Notes: generated by a model not told the origin, from the letters alone. Counted from the first letter of the stretch, positions 15,935 to 26,449 are shown. The stretch is DNA of 64,000 nucleotides from Candidatus Lindowbacteria bacterium RIFCSPLOWO2_12_FULL_62_27 (GCA_001784175.1 MFPR01000006.1:62001-126000), one strand, 5' to 3'. Translations and numbers: made by a program.

Positions 15935-16025
15935 GTCGGTGAGTCTATCACGAGTGGGTGAAAGGCTGTAAGACATGGACCCTTTAATTTCATTCGGAGC
16001 AATGCTACTGATCGTCTGTATACTT

Positions 16026-16301
16026 ATGAGCGGCATTGAACCATCGGTGTCGATATTGCGACTGCTTCGGACGGGTTCGCTGTCCGGATATCAACTTGCG
16101 CGGCTTCTGCGCGGGGTGCGGCCGGAGATTCTTTCGGACGGCACGGGACTGATTTATCCGATGCTCCAGCACATGGAGTGCGAAAAATTGATATCAGCCG
16201 CATGGAAACGTCCCGGCCGCGGCAGGCGCTGTCGCTGTTATTCGTTGACCTCGAAAGGGAGGCGCTTGCTCGCGCGGCAGGCCGATGAGCCCTCGCGTTG
16301 A
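16026..16301 (+). CDS. PadR-family regulator (short form)
   Basis: 91 residues, a bare winged helix: ILRLLRTGSLSGYQLARLL (helices 1-2), GLIYPMLQHMECEKLIS (recognition helix and wing), and CRCYSLTSKGRRLL. PadR proteins are dimeric repressors of stress and efflux genes; this one lacks the C-terminal dimer helix of longer forms. ATG at 16026 is preferred by domain placement; TATACT lies only two bases upstream, so the transcript may be leaderless or the start further in. It is divergent from TauE/MFS, a plausible target. The stop overlaps the likely radC start (TTGA). Confidence 0.7.
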   Translation: MSGIEPSVSILRLLRTGSLSGYQLARLLRGVRPEILSDGTGLIYPMLQHMECEKLISAAWKRPGRGRRCRCYSLTSKGRRLLARQADEPSR

Positions 16302-16993
16302 TTGCCAAACGGGGCGATTTACAGTATGGTGAGGTATTGAAACGCATTGCGAAGATGCCCGAGGCGGACCGGCCCCGGGAGAAGATGGTGCGAAAGGGCC
16401 CCGGGTCGCTGACGGACGCCGAACTGATCGCGGTCCTTCTCGGCACGGGAACCGGCGAGCGGGATGTTTTGAAACTTGCCGCGGCCGTTGAGCGCCGGTT
16501 CAACGGCCGCCGGCGCGTTCCGACGGTCGCGGAGCTGAAGGAGATCAAAGGACTCGGCACCGCAAAGGCCTGCCAGATCGCCGCGGCCTACGAAATCGGG
16601 CGGCGTGGCGCGGCGTCCGGCGCGCGTGTGACCGGGCCGGAATCATTCCTTCCTCACATATCGTTTATTGCAACCAAGCGTCAGGAGTATCTTGTCTGTA
16701 TTTCGCTAAGCGGCGCCGGCGAAGTACTCGGATGCCGGGTCGTGACCGTGGGGATTCTGGATTCGACGATGGCGCATCCCCGCGAGGTTTTCGCCGATCC
16801 CATCACGGACCGCGCCGCCGCCGTCGTCCTGGCCCACAATCATCCGTCCGGGTCGGCGCGGCCCAGCCGCCGGGACCTGCGCTTGCACCGGCGCCTGGCG
16901 GAAGCGGGCCGGATCCTGGGGATCGAGGTTGCGGACCATCTGATTCTGACGCGGGGGGAATTCTTCAGCTTCAAGAAACACGGCTTGATTTAA
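16298..16993 (+). CDS. radC: RadC-family JAMM/MPN protein
   Basis: 231 residues. The N-terminal part has the UPF0758 opening (RPREKMVRKGPGSLTDAELIAVLL and a helix-hairpin-helix ..LKEIKGLGTAKACQI). The C-terminal JAMM metalloprotease-like domain has an intact zinc site, LAHNHPSGSARPSRRD (H..H..10..D). The biological role of RadC is unsettled despite the DNA-repair name. The TTG at 16298 overlaps the PadR stop (TTGA) and is used here; an ATG at 16355 (MPEADRPRE) is the alternative and fits the domain start equally well. Confidence 0.88.
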   Translation: MIAKRGDLQYGEVLKRIAKMPEADRPREKMVRKGPGSLTDAELIAVLLGTGTGERDVLKLAAAVERRFNGRRRVPTVAELKEIKGLGTAKACQIAAAYEIGRRGAASGARVTGPESFLPHISFIATKRQEYLVCISLSGAGEVLGCRVVTVGILDSTMAHPREVFADPITDRAAAVVLAHNHPSGSARPSRRDLRLHRRLAEAGRILGIEVADHLILTRGEFFSFKKHGLI

Positions 16994-16998
16994 AGCCC

Positions 16999-17232
16999 CT
17001 ATTTTTCCTCGAAAAGCTTCCGTACGGCCGTGCCGAGGGAGTCGGCGATTTTCTGGATGTTGCGCAGGCTGACGTTGCGTTCGCCGCGTTCGATTCCGCC
17101 GATGTAGGTCCGGTGAAGATCGCAGGCGTCCGCGAATTCCTCCTGGGACCAGCCCTTGGCCTTCCGCAATTTTCGAATTCTTTCCCCGAAGCGCGCCTGT
17201 ACAGGGTTCCTGCCGGAATATTTTTTCTTCAT
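16999..17232 (-). CDS. XRE-family helix-turn-helix regulator
   Basis: 77 residues, a single lambda-repressor-like HTH: RFGERIRKLRKAKGWSQEEFA, CDLHRTYIGGIERGERNVS, IQKIADSLGTAVRKLF. This is the form found in restriction-modification controller and small standalone repressors. Converges on radC (5 bp between stops). It lies 74 bp downstream of the FapA-like gene in the same direction; whether it is co-transcribed with the long chemosensory operon is unclear. Confidence 0.85.
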   Translation of the reverse strand: MKKKYSGRNPVQARFGERIRKLRKAKGWSQEEFADACDLHRTYIGGIERGERNVSLRNIQKIADSLGTAVRKLFEEK

Positions 17233-17306
17233 GCGGGATACTCATAACCGGTCGGATGACAAAAGGTCTACAGACGATCCGTAGCATTTTTCCGGCCCGC
17301 GCGGGC

Positions 17307-18935
17307 CTAGATGAGCGGGATGACTTTGATTCTTCGGAGGGCGGGATCGTACTTGAACCGGACGAAGGAGAGGGGCTTCAGAACGGCATAGGCGGCGTGG
17401 CCGATGAGAACTTTGACGCCCGGGTGGACGCGTCCCCGCACGTCCAGGATACCGTCGGTCCGGTTCTTCATGGTCTCCACGAACTTGGCTTCCTCCTCCT
17501 GGATTTTTCGCACTCTGTTACTCAACACCACGATGGTTTTGACCAGCTTCAAAACGTCCCGGCCCTCGCTCGTGACCGCTCCCGACTGGAGCGTTTCGGC
17601 CGAGAGGCCCGCCTGCGAAAGCGCCTGTTCGGCGTCCGAGAGCGCCTTTTGCGCCGCCTGCAGGCGCGTCTTCAACTTGGTCAGCGCGAGGAGGCTGTCG
17701 GGTGAAATGCCAAGCTGGACGACCGTGGTCTCGCCGGAGGCATTGCCGAGTTCCCGGACCTGCACGCGCCGGCCGGCGTGGAGCCGGCCGCCGATGACGA
17801 TGCCGCGGCCCTCGCCGACCATCACCGCCTCACCGGCCGCGAGGTCGCTGCGGATGGCGCTCTGGGTTTTCAAAATCCCGCCGGCCAGGACCGTCGCCTG
17901 TTCGATGAATCGGGCGCTGATGTCCCACGCGGCCTCGATGAATGCGATGCCGGAACCCTGGATTCCCTTGTTGATGAAGATGCTTCCGCCGGCCGATCTC
18001 ACCGTGGCCGCCTCCACTCCGCCGTCGATGGCGATGTCCTTCCCGGCCTCGATCAGAAGGCCGCTGCGGACCCAGCCGCGCACCACGAGTTCGCCCGGGA
18101 ACGTCACGTGTCCGACGGAAATGTCGACGTCGCTTTCCAGCACCATCATTTTTTCGATGTCGATGGCCTCGTCCGAGACGGCGACACGGCCGGATTCCTT
18201 CGCGTAGAAGACGCCGGCGTCGGCGTCAAACGAAACGCCATCGCCCACCCGCGGCGAGATCGCTTTCACGGGCGGCGGCGGAATTTCCCAGCCGAACACG
18301 TCCTTGCCGGGCGATCCGGGCGCCGGGGGCAGGAGCTTCGCGATTTTTTGTCCCTGCTCCGCGGTTTCGATGTGTGCGGCGGGAATGAACGCGGCGTCAT
18401 CGCCCCGGGCAGGTTCCATATCTTTTCCGAGCGCCACGATACAGCCGTCCCGGCCGGCCTGCACGGGGACGCCTCGGGCAATGCAGGCGCCGCGGACCTT
18501 GTCGGTGCGCCCTGTCTCCACCGCCTTCTCGATGGCCGCCTCATCAAGGCCAAAGACGATTTTTTGCTCCTGAATTTGTTTGAACACATCCATGAGGGAA
18601 ACCGGCTTGCCGTCGGAGGCGGGCGGATCGACGTCGAGTTCGACCTTCATGCCCTGATCGAGAACATGGAGCCGGCAGACCCCGGGCGCCGCCGGCATGC
18701 CCAAAAGCTGCATCAGGCGGGGACCGAATCGCCGGGACATCTCGCGAATTTCCTCGCAGGTCGCCTCCGAGGTTTCCGCGCGTGAAAACATGATTTTCTC
18801 GAACTCCGAATCCACATCGACGTCGCCTTCCGTGGCCGCAAGGTCCGTCAGCACCCGGCCCAGCCTGTTCTCGAGGCGGTCCATCTCCTTCTCCGTCAAT
18901 TTTATCTCCGCACCGTTCGGGCGAGATTCCGTCAT
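17307..18935 (-). CDS. FapA/DUF342-family polymer-like beta-helix protein
   Basis: 542 residues. The central region (about 200-400) is the DUF342/FapA core: repeats of short beta-helix rungs such as VTFPGELVVRGWVRSGLLIE, IAIDGGVEAATVRSAGGSI and GKGIQGSGIAFIEA-like turns. A C-terminal coiled coil (SLLALTKLKTRLQAAQKALS to KIQEEEAKFVETMK) follows, ending in another small beta domain. FapA proteins occur in chemotaxis or motility-associated loci and may act as scaffold or surface-organelle assembly factors; no reaction is known. ATG overlaps the preceding receiver gene (ATGA). It is the last gene of the 13-gene run. Confidence 0.85.
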   Translation of the reverse strand: MTESRPNGAEIKLTEKEMDRLENRLGRVLTDLAATEGDVDVDSEFEKIMFSRAETSEATCEEIREMSRRFGPRLMQLLGMPAAPGVCRLHVLDQGMKVELDVDPPASDGKPVSLMDVFKQIQEQKIVFGLDEAAIEKAVETGRTDKVRGACIARGVPVQAGRDGCIVALGKDMEPARGDDAAFIPAAHIETAEQGQKIAKLLPPAPGSPGKDVFGWEIPPPPVKAISPRVGDGVSFDADAGVFYAKESGRVAVSDEAIDIEKMMVLESDVDISVGHVTFPGELVVRGWVRSGLLIEAGKDIAIDGGVEAATVRSAGGSIFINKGIQGSGIAFIEAAWDISARFIEQATVLAGGILKTQSAIRSDLAAGEAVMVGEGRGIVIGGRLHAGRRVQVRELGNASGETTVVQLGISPDSLLALTKLKTRLQAAQKALSDAEQALSQAGLSAETLQSGAVTSEGRDVLKLVKTIVVLSNRVRKIQEEEAKFVETMKNRTDGILDVRGRVHPGVKVLIGHAAYAVLKPLSFVRFKYDPALRRIKVIPLI

Positions 18936-19483
18936 GGAGTGGCGCCGTCCGGTCTTTCGGCGTCGCTGCGATCATCCGCCGCAACCAGCCGCGACGCCAG
19001 TCCGCTGCCGCGAAACGTCCTGACCGGCTTGAAGGGCTCGTCCGCCGCTTCGTCGTCGGCGCCCCCGCGTTCCGCCGGGGCCCCGGCGGACGTTTTGGTG
19101 ACAGGCGCGACCCCCGCATGTTTTCTCAGCTTCTCCATCAGGACCGGCACCTTGAACGGCTTCACGAGATAATCAACCGCCCCGGCCTCGATGGCCTTCA
19201 TGATCGTTTCCTTGTCACCCATCGCCGTCATCATCACGATCCTGGGTTTGTCGGCCGCGCCCGATGACATCACCTCCCGGCAGACCTCGATGCCGGACAG
19301 GCCGCGCGGGAGATTGATGTCGAGAAGGACGAGCGCGGGCCGGATTTCAGCGAGGGCCTTGAGCGCCCGCCGGCCGTCCGCGGCCAAATCGACCTGAAAT
19401 CCGAAATCGGGCAGGAGCTTGCTCAAATACTCGCGGATGTCCGTATCGTCCTCCACCACCAGGATCCGTTTGGGATCGGTCAT
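18932..19483 (-). CDS. Response regulator, receiver plus disordered tail
   Basis: 183 residues. Receiver domain 1-118 with RILVVEDDTD (acidic pocket), LVLLDINLP (phospho-acceptor Asp) and DYLVKPF (conserved Lys). The remaining 60 residues are low-complexity Ala/Gly/Asp-rich, with no output domain. Probably a CheY-like signal carrier, perhaps binding FapA or another partner through the tail. Coupled at both ends by 4-bp overlaps with the hybrid kinase and the FapA gene. Confidence 0.85.
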   Translation of the reverse strand: MTDPKRILVVEDDTDIREYLSKLLPDFGFQVDLAADGRRALKALAEIRPALVLLDINLPRGLSGIEVCREVMSSGAADKPRIVMMTAMGDKETIMKAIEAGAVDYLVKPFKVPVLMEKLRKHAGVAPVTKTSAGAPAERGGADDEAADEPFKPVRTFRGSGLASRLVAADDRSDAERPDGATP

Positions 19484-21042
19484 GTCCCCCCGCGCAGAGC
19501 CTCGCGGACCTTTTTTGCCAGCATTTCCGGTTTATACGGCTTTCGAAGAATAAATTGGCCGGCGGCCGGCCCGCCGTGATCGATGATCGATTGATCCGTG
19601 TATCCCGATGCGAACATGACTTTCATGCCGGGCCGCTCGATTCTCAGTATGTCCGCCACCTCCCGGCCGTTTATTCCGGTCAACACGACGTCCGTGATCA
19701 AGAGATCAATGGGCCGGCCGTGCGCCCGGGACATGCGCACGGCCGCCTCGCCGCTCCCGGCCTCCAAAACGTCGTAGCCCAGTTTCTGCAGAATGAACGC
19801 CGAGATTTTCCGCACCGGCGTCTCGTCCTCGACCAGAAGGATGGTTTCTCCGCCGCCTGATTGGGAGGCGGCCGGGCGGCCGTCGTGCGGCCGCCGGGAG
19901 GCCGTCGGGAGGCCTTCGGGGACGCGGGGCAGGAAGATGTTGAAGGTCGTTCCAAAGCCCGGCGCGCTGTCGACCGTTATGTGTCCCCCGCTTTGCTTGA
20001 CGATACCGTAACAGATCGACAGTCCGAGCCCGGTTCCCCGCCCATGCTCCTTGGTCGTAAAAAACGGCTCGAAGATCCGGTCCAAAATCTCCTTGGGCAT
20101 GCCCGCGCCCGCGTCGGAAACCGTGAGGAGCACGTAGGGCCCGGGCGCGACGTCGGGGGTTTCTCCCACGTGTTTTTGATCGAGTTCCACAGCAGCGGTT
20201 TCAAAACTCAGCACGCCCCCCTGCGGCATGGCGTCGCGCGCGTTGATCGCCAGATTGACGATCACCTGCTCCATCTGGGTCGGATCGACGCGGACGGTCA
20301 ACCCATCGCCGGACAGTTTGTGCGTGATGAGAATGTCCTCGCCGATGAGCCGTCTCAGCAATTTCTCGGAATCGAGAATCACCTCGTTCAGATTCAATTC
20401 AACAGGCTCGAGGATTTGCTTTCGCGCGAAGGCCAGCAGTTGCTGGGTCATGCGGGCGGCCCGGTCGGCGAGGCGCTCGATTTCGAGCAGGTCCGCGTGC
20501 ACCGGGTGGCCGGGCGCCACCGTTTCGATGCCGACGCAGGTGTATCCCATGAGCGCCGTCAGAATGTTGTTGAGATCGTGCGCGACCCCGCCGGCCAACT
20601 GGCCGATGGCGTCCATTTTCTGCGCCTGGTCCAGCATCGCCTGGAGTTTCACCATGGTCCGCCGGTCCTCCGCCTCTTTCAGCGCGCGGCGGACGGCCGG
20701 CGCCAGTTTGTAGAGTTTGTCCTTAAGGACGTAGTCGGTGGCGCCGTTCTTCATGATCTCCACGGCCAGCTCCTCGCCGATCGTTCCGGTGACGAGAATG
20801 AACGGCACGTCCGGGCAGAGGTCTCTTGCCTTGAGGAGCGCGGAGAGTCCGTCGAACCCGGGGTTGGTGAAATCGGAGAATATGAGGTCCGGTTTAAACT
20901 CATGGAGCGAAGTGGCGTACTCCGCCTCCGTCTTGACGTGCAGGAACGAGAAATCGATCCCCATCCCGGAGACTGCGCGGCGCATGAGTTCCGCGTCGGC
21001 CGCAATGTCTTCGAGGATCAGAACCTTCACTTTCGGCGCCAT
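19480..21042 (-). CDS. Hybrid histidine kinase REC-HisKA-HATPase-REC
   Basis: 520 residues. N-terminal receiver ([15 protein letters not shown]; Asp in IFSDFTNPG), then HisKA with [18 protein letters not shown] (phospho-accepting His), HATPase with N box ([11 protein letters not shown]), G boxes ([16 protein letters not shown]), and a C-terminal receiver ([21 protein letters not shown]). No membrane segment, so it is soluble and takes its input from the N-terminal receiver. The start at 21042 follows AAAGGAGC; 21060 is less likely. The last codons overlap the next receiver gene. Confidence 0.88.
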   Translation of the reverse strand: MAPKVKVLILEDIAADAELMRRAVSGMGIDFSFLHVKTEAEYATSLHEFKPDLIFSDFTNPGFDGLSALLKARDLCPDVPFILVTGTIGEELAVEIMKNGATDYVLKDKLYKLAPAVRRALKEAEDRRTMVKLQAMLDQAQKMDAIGQLAGGVAHDLNNILTALMGYTCVGIETVAPGHPVHADLLEIERLADRAARMTQQLLAFARKQILEPVELNLNEVILDSEKLLRRLIGEDILITHKLSGDGLTVRVDPTQMEQVIVNLAINARDAMPQGGVLSFETAAVELDQKHVGETPDVAPGPYVLLTVSDAGAGMPKEILDRIFEPFFTTKEHGRGTGLGLSICYGIVKQSGGHITVDSAPGFGTTFNIFLPRVPEGLPTASRRPHDGRPAASQSGGGETILLVEDETPVRKISAFILQKLGYDVLEAGSGEAAVRMSRAHGRPIDLLITDVVLTGINGREVADILRIERPGMKVMFASGYTDQSIIDHGGPAAGQFILRKPYKPEMLAKKVREALRGGT

Positions 21043-21056
21043 CCGTAGGGCTCCTT

Positions 21057-21503
21057 TCATCCAGGCGGCTGATTGAGGACGAGCCAGTAAAGCCCGAGTT
21101 CAACCACCGATTTGCAGAATTTCTCGAAATCGACCGGCTTGACGATGTAGCTGTTGACGCCGAGCCGGTAGCTGTCCAGGACGTCCTTTTCCTCCCTGGA
21201 CGAGGTCAGGACGACGACCGGGATGGGTTTGGTCCGCGGGTCGGCCTTGATCCGGCCGAGGACCTCCAAGCCGTCGACTTTGGGCAATTTCAAATCGAGT
21301 AGAATGATCTTGGGAATTTGCTCCACCGAACGCTGCGCGTACGCTCCGGTCGCGTAAATGAAATCGAGCGCCTCCGCCCCGTCCTTGACGTGGTGGAGCC
21401 GGTTGGCCAGATGGTTTTTCTTCAGCGCGCGGATCGTCAGTTCCGCGTCGTGCGGGTTGTCCTCCACGAGGAGGATTTCGACGCTGTCGAGGTCCATGCT
21501 CAC
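21057..21503 (-). CDS. Rcp1-like single-domain response regulator
   Basis: 148 residues, one receiver domain of the Rcp1 type: [21 protein letters not shown] at the start, [13 protein letters not shown] for the phospho-acceptor Asp, and [17 protein letters not shown] at the C-terminus, with the extended helix-4 region that marks phytochrome-partner regulators. Likely receives phosphate from one of the neighbouring kinases. Overlaps the REC-REC kinase gene by 4 bp and lies 14 bp before the hybrid kinase. Confidence 0.88.
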   Translation of the reverse strand: MSMDLDSVEILLVEDNPHDAELTIRALKKNHLANRLHHVKDGAEALDFIYATGAYAQRSVEQIPKIILLDLKLPKVDGLEVLGRIKADPRTKPIPVVVLTSSREEKDVLDSYRLGVNSYIVKPVDFEKFCKSVVELGLYWLVLNQPPG

Positions 21504-23119
21504 GCTCCTTCCAGGGGTAGCGCGAAATAGAATGTCGCGCCCTTGTTGAGTTCGCCCTCGGCCCAGACGCGGCCGCCGTGCCGGTGAATGACGCGCTGGA
21601 CAATCGCCAGGCCCACGCCCGTGCCCTCGAACTCGTCGGCCGGATGCAGGCGCTGAAACACGCCGAACAATTTATGGACGTACTTCATGTCAAAGCCCGC
21701 GCCGTTGTCCCTGACCCGAAAGACCGTCTCGCGCTCCCCGGCGTCGGCGGAAATTTCGACTTGCGGCGCGGCGGCCCGGCGGGTGTATTTGAACGCGTTT
21801 GAAATCAGATTGATCCACACCTGCTTGATCAGCGCCGGATCGCCTTGGATGCGGGGCAGATCGCCGACGCGGGCGTCGACGTGCGCGCCGTTTTCCTGCC
21901 GCCGCATCTCCTCCACGGCGTCACGCGCCTGCGCCGTCATGTCCACCGGTTTTTTTTGAAGCTCCTTGCGTCCGAGCCGGGACAGGGTCAGGAGGTCGTC
22001 GATCAGATCGCCCATTTTCTGCATGTGTTCCCGGATCACGGCCAGCATCCGCAGCCCCTCGGAGTCGAGCTGTCCCGCGTAATCCTCGATGAGGATGCGC
22101 GAGAATCCGTCCGCCACCCTCAGGGGCGCGCGCAGGTCGTGGGAAACCGAATAGGTGAAGGCCTCGAGTTCCTTGTTGGCCCACTCAAGCTCCGCGCCGG
22201 TCTCGCGGAGCCGGTCGGCGATGGCGGCGCGGCCGTCGGCGGCCTCCTTTTCGAGCCGCGCGCGCAGCGTCTCCATTTCCTTGTTCTTGAGTTCCTCGAT
22301 GATCCGCAGGTTCTCCTCCTGGAAAAATTTTCTCCGAAGCAGCGCCCGGACGCGGCCCTTCACGACGCCGATGTCGCTCGACTTGCCGACGAAATCGTCC
22401 GCGCCCGCGTCCAGGCCCCGCGTCATGTCGTCCTTCGTCTCGTGCGCCGTCAGCATGAGGACGACGACGGGGTCGGACATGCGATACCGGATTTCGTGGA
22501 TCCGGCGGCAAACTTCGATTCCGTCCATTTCCGGCATCATCAGGTCGAGGAGGATGCAATCGAAACCCCGGCGCTCGAGCAGGGCCAGGCCGTCGGGTCC
22601 GCTCGGCGCGTTTTCTACAAGATATCCTTCGGCCTTCAGTTCCTCCGTCAGATACTCCAGATACGTCCGGCTGTCGTCGATGGCCAAAATTCTTGCCTGC
22701 CGGAAATAGGCGTCGGTCGGCCCCAGGACCGACATCTGCCGGCGCGATTTGCGCAGGAGGGACCGGACGCGGATGAGGAGGATGTCATCGTCATCGGACT
22801 TGGAGACATAATCGTCCGCGCCGCCTGCAAGGGCGTGGACTTCGGACTGGCCCTGGTCCTCCGCCGTCATCATCAGGATGGGGATTCCGCGGGTGTTGAT
22901 GTTCATCCGGATGCGCTGGCAGAGTTCGTCGCCGCGAATGCCGGGCAGCCAGAAGTCGAGGATGACAAGATCAGGGACGCGCCGGTTGATCTCCTCCAGC
23001 GCCTGCTCGGCGTCCTGCGCCGTCACGACGTCCCACGCTTCGCGTTCGAGAAGTTCCCGGAGTTTGAGGGCCTGGGTTTCGGAGTCCTCGACGATCAGGA
23101 TGCGGCTTCCCCGGCTCAT
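21500..23119 (-). CDS. Response regulator/histidine kinase REC-REC-HisKA-HATPase
   Basis: 539 residues, starting at an ATG that overlaps the cheB stop (ATGA); a much longer frame upstream is only cheB antisense-phase sequence. Two receivers in tandem ([10 protein letters not shown] with [20 protein letters not shown] with [11 protein letters not shown]), a coiled-coil linker ([19 protein letters not shown]), HisKA of the bacteriophytochrome type ([14 protein letters not shown]) and HATPase ([18 protein letters not shown]). No PAS/GAF input domain, so the receivers are the sensors. Product is cytoplasmic. Confidence 0.88.
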   Translation of the reverse strand: MSRGSRILIVEDSETQALKLRELLEREAWDVVTAQDAEQALEEINRRVPDLVILDFWLPGIRGDELCQRIRMNINTRGIPILMMTAEDQGQSEVHALAGGADDYVSKSDDDDILLIRVRSLLRKSRRQMSVLGPTDAYFRQARILAIDDSRTYLEYLTEELKAEGYLVENAPSGPDGLALLERRGFDCILLDLMMPEMDGIEVCRRIHEIRYRMSDPVVVLMLTAHETKDDMTRGLDAGADDFVGKSSDIGVVKGRVRALLRRKFFQEENLRIIEELKNKEMETLRARLEKEAADGRAAIADRLRETGAELEWANKELEAFTYSVSHDLRAPLRVADGFSRILIEDYAGQLDSEGLRMLAVIREHMQKMGDLIDDLLTLSRLGRKELQKKPVDMTAQARDAVEEMRRQENGAHVDARVGDLPRIQGDPALIKQVWINLISNAFKYTRRAAAPQVEISADAGERETVFRVRDNGAGFDMKYVHKLFGVFQRLHPADEFEGTGVGLAIVQRVIHRHGGRVWAEGELNKGATFYFALPLEGA

Positions 23120-24222
23120 GGTTGGCGCACCGTCGCCGGAGGAACCGCGGCCAGCTCCCGGATCCGCCGTGCGATCTCGTGCAGCGGCAGGGATTCGCAG
23201 ACCGCGCCCCTTTTCATCGCGGCGGCGGGCATGCCGTAGACCACGGCCGTTGTTTCGTCCTCCGCGATCGTGTATCCTCCGGCGCGCTTCAGCGCCAACA
23301 GCCCGTCCGCGCCGTCCTCGCCCATGCCGGTGAGGAGCACGCCGATGGAGACCGTGGCCTGATGCCGGGCGAGCGATTGGAACAGGACCGACCCCGACGG
23401 GCGCTGGCCCGAGACGCATTCGCCGGCGCCCAGCGTCAGCGCGCGGGCGTTCATTTCAAGATGCCGCTCGGCGGGCGCCACGTAGATTTTTCCGGGCGAC
23501 GGGATCTCTCCCTCGCGCGCGATCTTCGCCGTGAAGGGGCAGGCGGAACTCAACCACGAAACGAATCCCTCGAGAAAGGCCGGAGAGATATGTTGAACGA
23601 GCAGGATGGGCAGCGGAAAAGGTTCGGGCAGATCGCCCAGCAGTCTGGCGAGCGCGGACGGGCCGCCGGTCGAACACACGATCGCCAGCAGGCCGTAGGA
23701 GGCGACCGTTGGGCGAGCGGCGGACGAGTCCCGCGCGATGCCGGTCCTGCCCCCGGTCGCAGGAGGCTTGGCGGCCGGAACGAAGTCCAGATTCCGGTCG
23801 ATGCGCTGTTTGACCAGCCGGACATCGCTCATGATCGCGAGTTGCCCGCAGAGGTTGCCGGCCATGGCCGCGTAGTCTTCGTGCCCCATCCCGGCCGGTT
23901 TTTCCACGATGGCCAGCGCGCCGGCCCGCAGCGCGTTCATCGAGATCTTGAGGTCCTCCGACTCGACGCTGGCCGACACGACCACGATGGGCGTCGGCCG
24001 TTCGGCCATGATGCGGCACGTGGCCTCAAAGCCGTTCATTCCGGGAAGCCGGATGTCCATGGAGATGACGTCGGGATGGTCGCGCGAAAGGCGCCGCAAG
24101 GCCTCTTCGGCCGAGGGCACGGCCGCAACGACTTCGAACCGCGAATCGGCGGAGATGATGTGCCGGAGATATTCGCGGGCGACATCGGAGTCCTCGACGA
24201 TCATGACACGGATTTTTTTCAC
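23116..24222 (-). CDS. cheB: Chemotaxis methylesterase/deamidase CheB
   Basis: 368 residues. Receiver 1-120 (VMIVEDSDVAREY; ISMDIRLPGMNG; EKP), a linker, and the methylesterase domain with the catalytic triad motifs in order: CSTGGPS (Ser), QHISPAF (His), GMGEDGA (Asp). It demethylates the MCP glutamates under CheA control. ATG overlaps the cheA stop; the stop overlaps the next kinase gene. Confidence 0.95.
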   Translation of the reverse strand: MKKIRVMIVEDSDVAREYLRHIISADSRFEVVAAVPSAEEALRRLSRDHPDVISMDIRLPGMNGFEATCRIMAERPTPIVVVSASVESEDLKISMNALRAGALAIVEKPAGMGHEDYAAMAGNLCGQLAIMSDVRLVKQRIDRNLDFVPAAKPPATGGRTGIARDSSAARPTVASYGLLAIVCSTGGPSALARLLGDLPEPFPLPILLVQHISPAFLEGFVSWLSSACPFTAKIAREGEIPSPGKIYVAPAERHLEMNARALTLGAGECVSGQRPSGSVLFQSLARHQATVSIGVLLTGMGEDGADGLLALKRAGGYTIAEDETTAVVYGMPAAAMKRGAVCESLPLHEIARRIRELAAVPPATVRQP

Positions 24223-26435
24223 AGGATCTGGCGGAGGGTGTCGAGCAAGTCCTTCTGATCGAACTTCCGCTTCATGATGTACGCGTCGGCGCCGAGCGCA
24301 AGCCCGCGCGCCTGGTCCTCGCGGCTCTCGAGCGACGTCACGAGGATGACGGGCATGTGTTGGAGTTTGCGGTCCTTTTTCATTTCCTCCAGCAACTGAA
24401 ATCCGTCCATGCGCGGCATCTGGATGTCGGCGACGACCAGGTCGACGGCCTCGGTTTTCAGGCGCGCCATCGCCTCGATGCCGTCCACGGCCAGCGTCAC
24501 CTGATAGCCGTTGGCTTCCAGGAGGCTCTTTTCGAGTGTGCGGGTCGTGATCGAATCGTCGACGACGAGGATGACCGGTACGGGTCGCGGCTCCGCCGGG
24601 CGCTCGGCCATCTGGATCAGCGGCCGATCCATGGATTCGTTGAGGGATTCAATGAGCCGCTGGGTCGAGAGCACCGGGAACACCGTTCCGTCGCCGAGCG
24701 TGACGGCGCCCGACACGCCCGTGTGGGGCTGGATGGCCGGAATGTCCTCCAGAAGGCCGTCCTGGACCGACAGGAGCGCATCGACGGCCACCGCGAGGCG
24801 CCGCGGGCCGGACTTCAGAATGAACGCGGAAAGATACGGACCGTCCAGCCGGATGGCCGGGGATCCGAGTTTCAGAAGCTGCGACAGACTCACGATCGGC
24901 ACGGGAGCATCCCCGGGCGATCCCTTCAGACGCATCATCGTCCGGCCTTCCACGCTCTCCAACGCCTGCGGCTTGACCCTCGCCACCTGCTCGATCCCGA
25001 ACACCGGCAGGCCGAAGATCCGCTCATTGCAGGAAACGAGGAGCATGCGGTGGGCCGAGACGGTGAGCGGAACTTCAACGTAGAAGGTTGTCCCGCCGCC
25101 AAGGGCTGTCCGCCCGTCGTTTGAGCGAACGCCGGCTTCTCCCTGAAGGCGGCGTGCCGCGTCGGCGACGACGGAGAGGCCGATCCCGCGGCCGGAGAGT
25201 TCCGTCACGTATCGGGCGGTGCTGAATCCGGGTAGGAACACGACTTTCAAAATGTCGCCGGCGTCCGCCTGCGCGCGGGATTCGGAGAGGAATCCTTTCC
25301 GCGCCGCCGTTTCGGCGATCTCCTTGAGATCGATCCCCCGGCCATCGTCGGAGACATCGACGCGAAGCCGCCCGCCGAGAATCTCCAGCCGCAATTGCAC
25401 GCGGCCGGCGGCGGGCTTGCCGCTCTTGCGGCGTTCCGCCGGCGGCTCAATGCCGTGCGCGACGGCGTTTCGCAGCATGTGCATGACCGGATCCTTGAGC
25501 GTCTGCAGGACCATGAGATCGGCTTCGGTGTCGAGTCCGACCGCCGCAAACTCGACCTCCATTCGCTGATCCCCGGCGAGATCACGGACCATTTTTTGAA
25601 ATCCGTCAAACACCGTCTCGGCGCGGACCATCCTGGCCCGGCGCAGATCCTCCCGCAATTCCTCGCTGAGACTCTGGAGACCCCACGCGGTGCGCTGCTG
25701 GAGAATTTTTGTCCGTTGAAGTCCCCGGCTGAGCGTTCGCCAACGCCGGTCGATTCTTTCAAGCGCGTGCGCCAGTCGCCCGTGCTCTGGACGCGCTTGC
25801 GCCTTCCGGAACACCGCCGCGAGGTCCGACCGCAGTCGGCCCCAGTCCCGCTCAAAGTCCGTCCCCTCGCGGCCGGCGCGTCTCAGGAGAGCGGTGACGA
25901 GTTCCTGCCGCTGACATTCCTCCAGCAACCGGCTGGCCTGCCGATGGAACCGGCCGAGGACGGCGGCGCCGATCCGCACCGTCGATTCGGCGTCCGCCGG
26001 GTCAGCGCCTCCGGCGCCGGATGAGGGCGTGGACGCCGCGACCGGCGCAGACGCGGAAATCAGCCGGGCGATGGTTTCCAACACCCGTGTCGGTTCGGGC
26101 GGATTTCTTTTTTCGGCAACCTCCGTCACCCAATCCTCAATCGCGTCGAGCGTCTGATGAACGGCCTCCAGCGCCGGCATGTCCAGTTTGAGCCGGCCGT
26201 CCCGAAGGTTCGAGAACAGCGTTTCGAGCTGGTGCGCGAGCGTTTCGATCGGCCGCAAATCGACGGCGCGCGCGGCGCCCTTCAAACTGTGCGCCCGGCG
26301 AAACGCCTCTTCGAGCTGCGCCGGCGCCGGCGCGGCCGACTCCCGGCCTTTGCCTTTGAGGATCGTCCGAATCCGGGACAGATGCTCCCTGAGTTCGATC
26401 TGAAACGTGGCGAACAGTTTCTGCCGGATGTCCAT
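24219..26435 (-). CDS. cheA: Chemotaxis histidine kinase CheA with C-terminal receiver
   Basis: 738 residues. P1/Hpt with the phospho-His motif AFRRAHSLKGAARAV (around residue 48), a variable linker in place of a clear P2, a long P3-like helical region, the P4 HATPase with HMLRNAVAHGIE, SDDGRGID and GRGIGLSVV, a P5/CheW-like domain (HRMLLVSCNERIFGLPVFGIEQV) and a receiver (VILVVDDSITTRTLE; VVADIQMPRMDG). The fused receiver is typical of alternative cellular-function pathways rather than flagellar ones. Lies 14 bp after mcp. Confidence 0.95.
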   Translation of the reverse strand: MDIRQKLFATFQIELREHLSRIRTILKGKGRESAAPAPAQLEEAFRRAHSLKGAARAVDLRPIETLAHQLETLFSNLRDGRLKLDMPALEAVHQTLDAIEDWVTEVAEKRNPPEPTRVLETIARLISASAPVAASTPSSGAGGADPADAESTVRIGAAVLGRFHRQASRLLEECQRQELVTALLRRAGREGTDFERDWGRLRSDLAAVFRKAQARPEHGRLAHALERIDRRWRTLSRGLQRTKILQQRTAWGLQSLSEELREDLRRARMVRAETVFDGFQKMVRDLAGDQRMEVEFAAVGLDTEADLMVLQTLKDPVMHMLRNAVAHGIEPPAERRKSGKPAAGRVQLRLEILGGRLRVDVSDDGRGIDLKEIAETAARKGFLSESRAQADAGDILKVVFLPGFSTARYVTELSGRGIGLSVVADAARRLQGEAGVRSNDGRTALGGGTTFYVEVPLTVSAHRMLLVSCNERIFGLPVFGIEQVARVKPQALESVEGRTMMRLKGSPGDAPVPIVSLSQLLKLGSPAIRLDGPYLSAFILKSGPRRLAVAVDALLSVQDGLLEDIPAIQPHTGVSGAVTLGDGTVFPVLSTQRLIESLNESMDRPLIQMAERPAEPRPVPVILVVDDSITTRTLEKSLLEANGYQVTLAVDGIEAMARLKTEAVDLVVADIQMPRMDGFQLLEEMKKDRKLQHMPVILVTSLESREDQARGLALGADAYIMKRKFDQKDLLDTLRQIL

Positions 26436-26449
26436 GCGTCCCGCCGCGG

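Noticed and set aside
19861-21048. 395-codon plus-strand frame over the hybrid kinase
   Set aside because: Antisense shadow; the kinase motifs are on the minus strand.
23120-23419. A 100-codon extension upstream of the REC-REC kinase
   Set aside because: It overlaps cheB, is Arg/Gly-rich and lacks domain character; the ATGA overlap at 23119 is the natural start.
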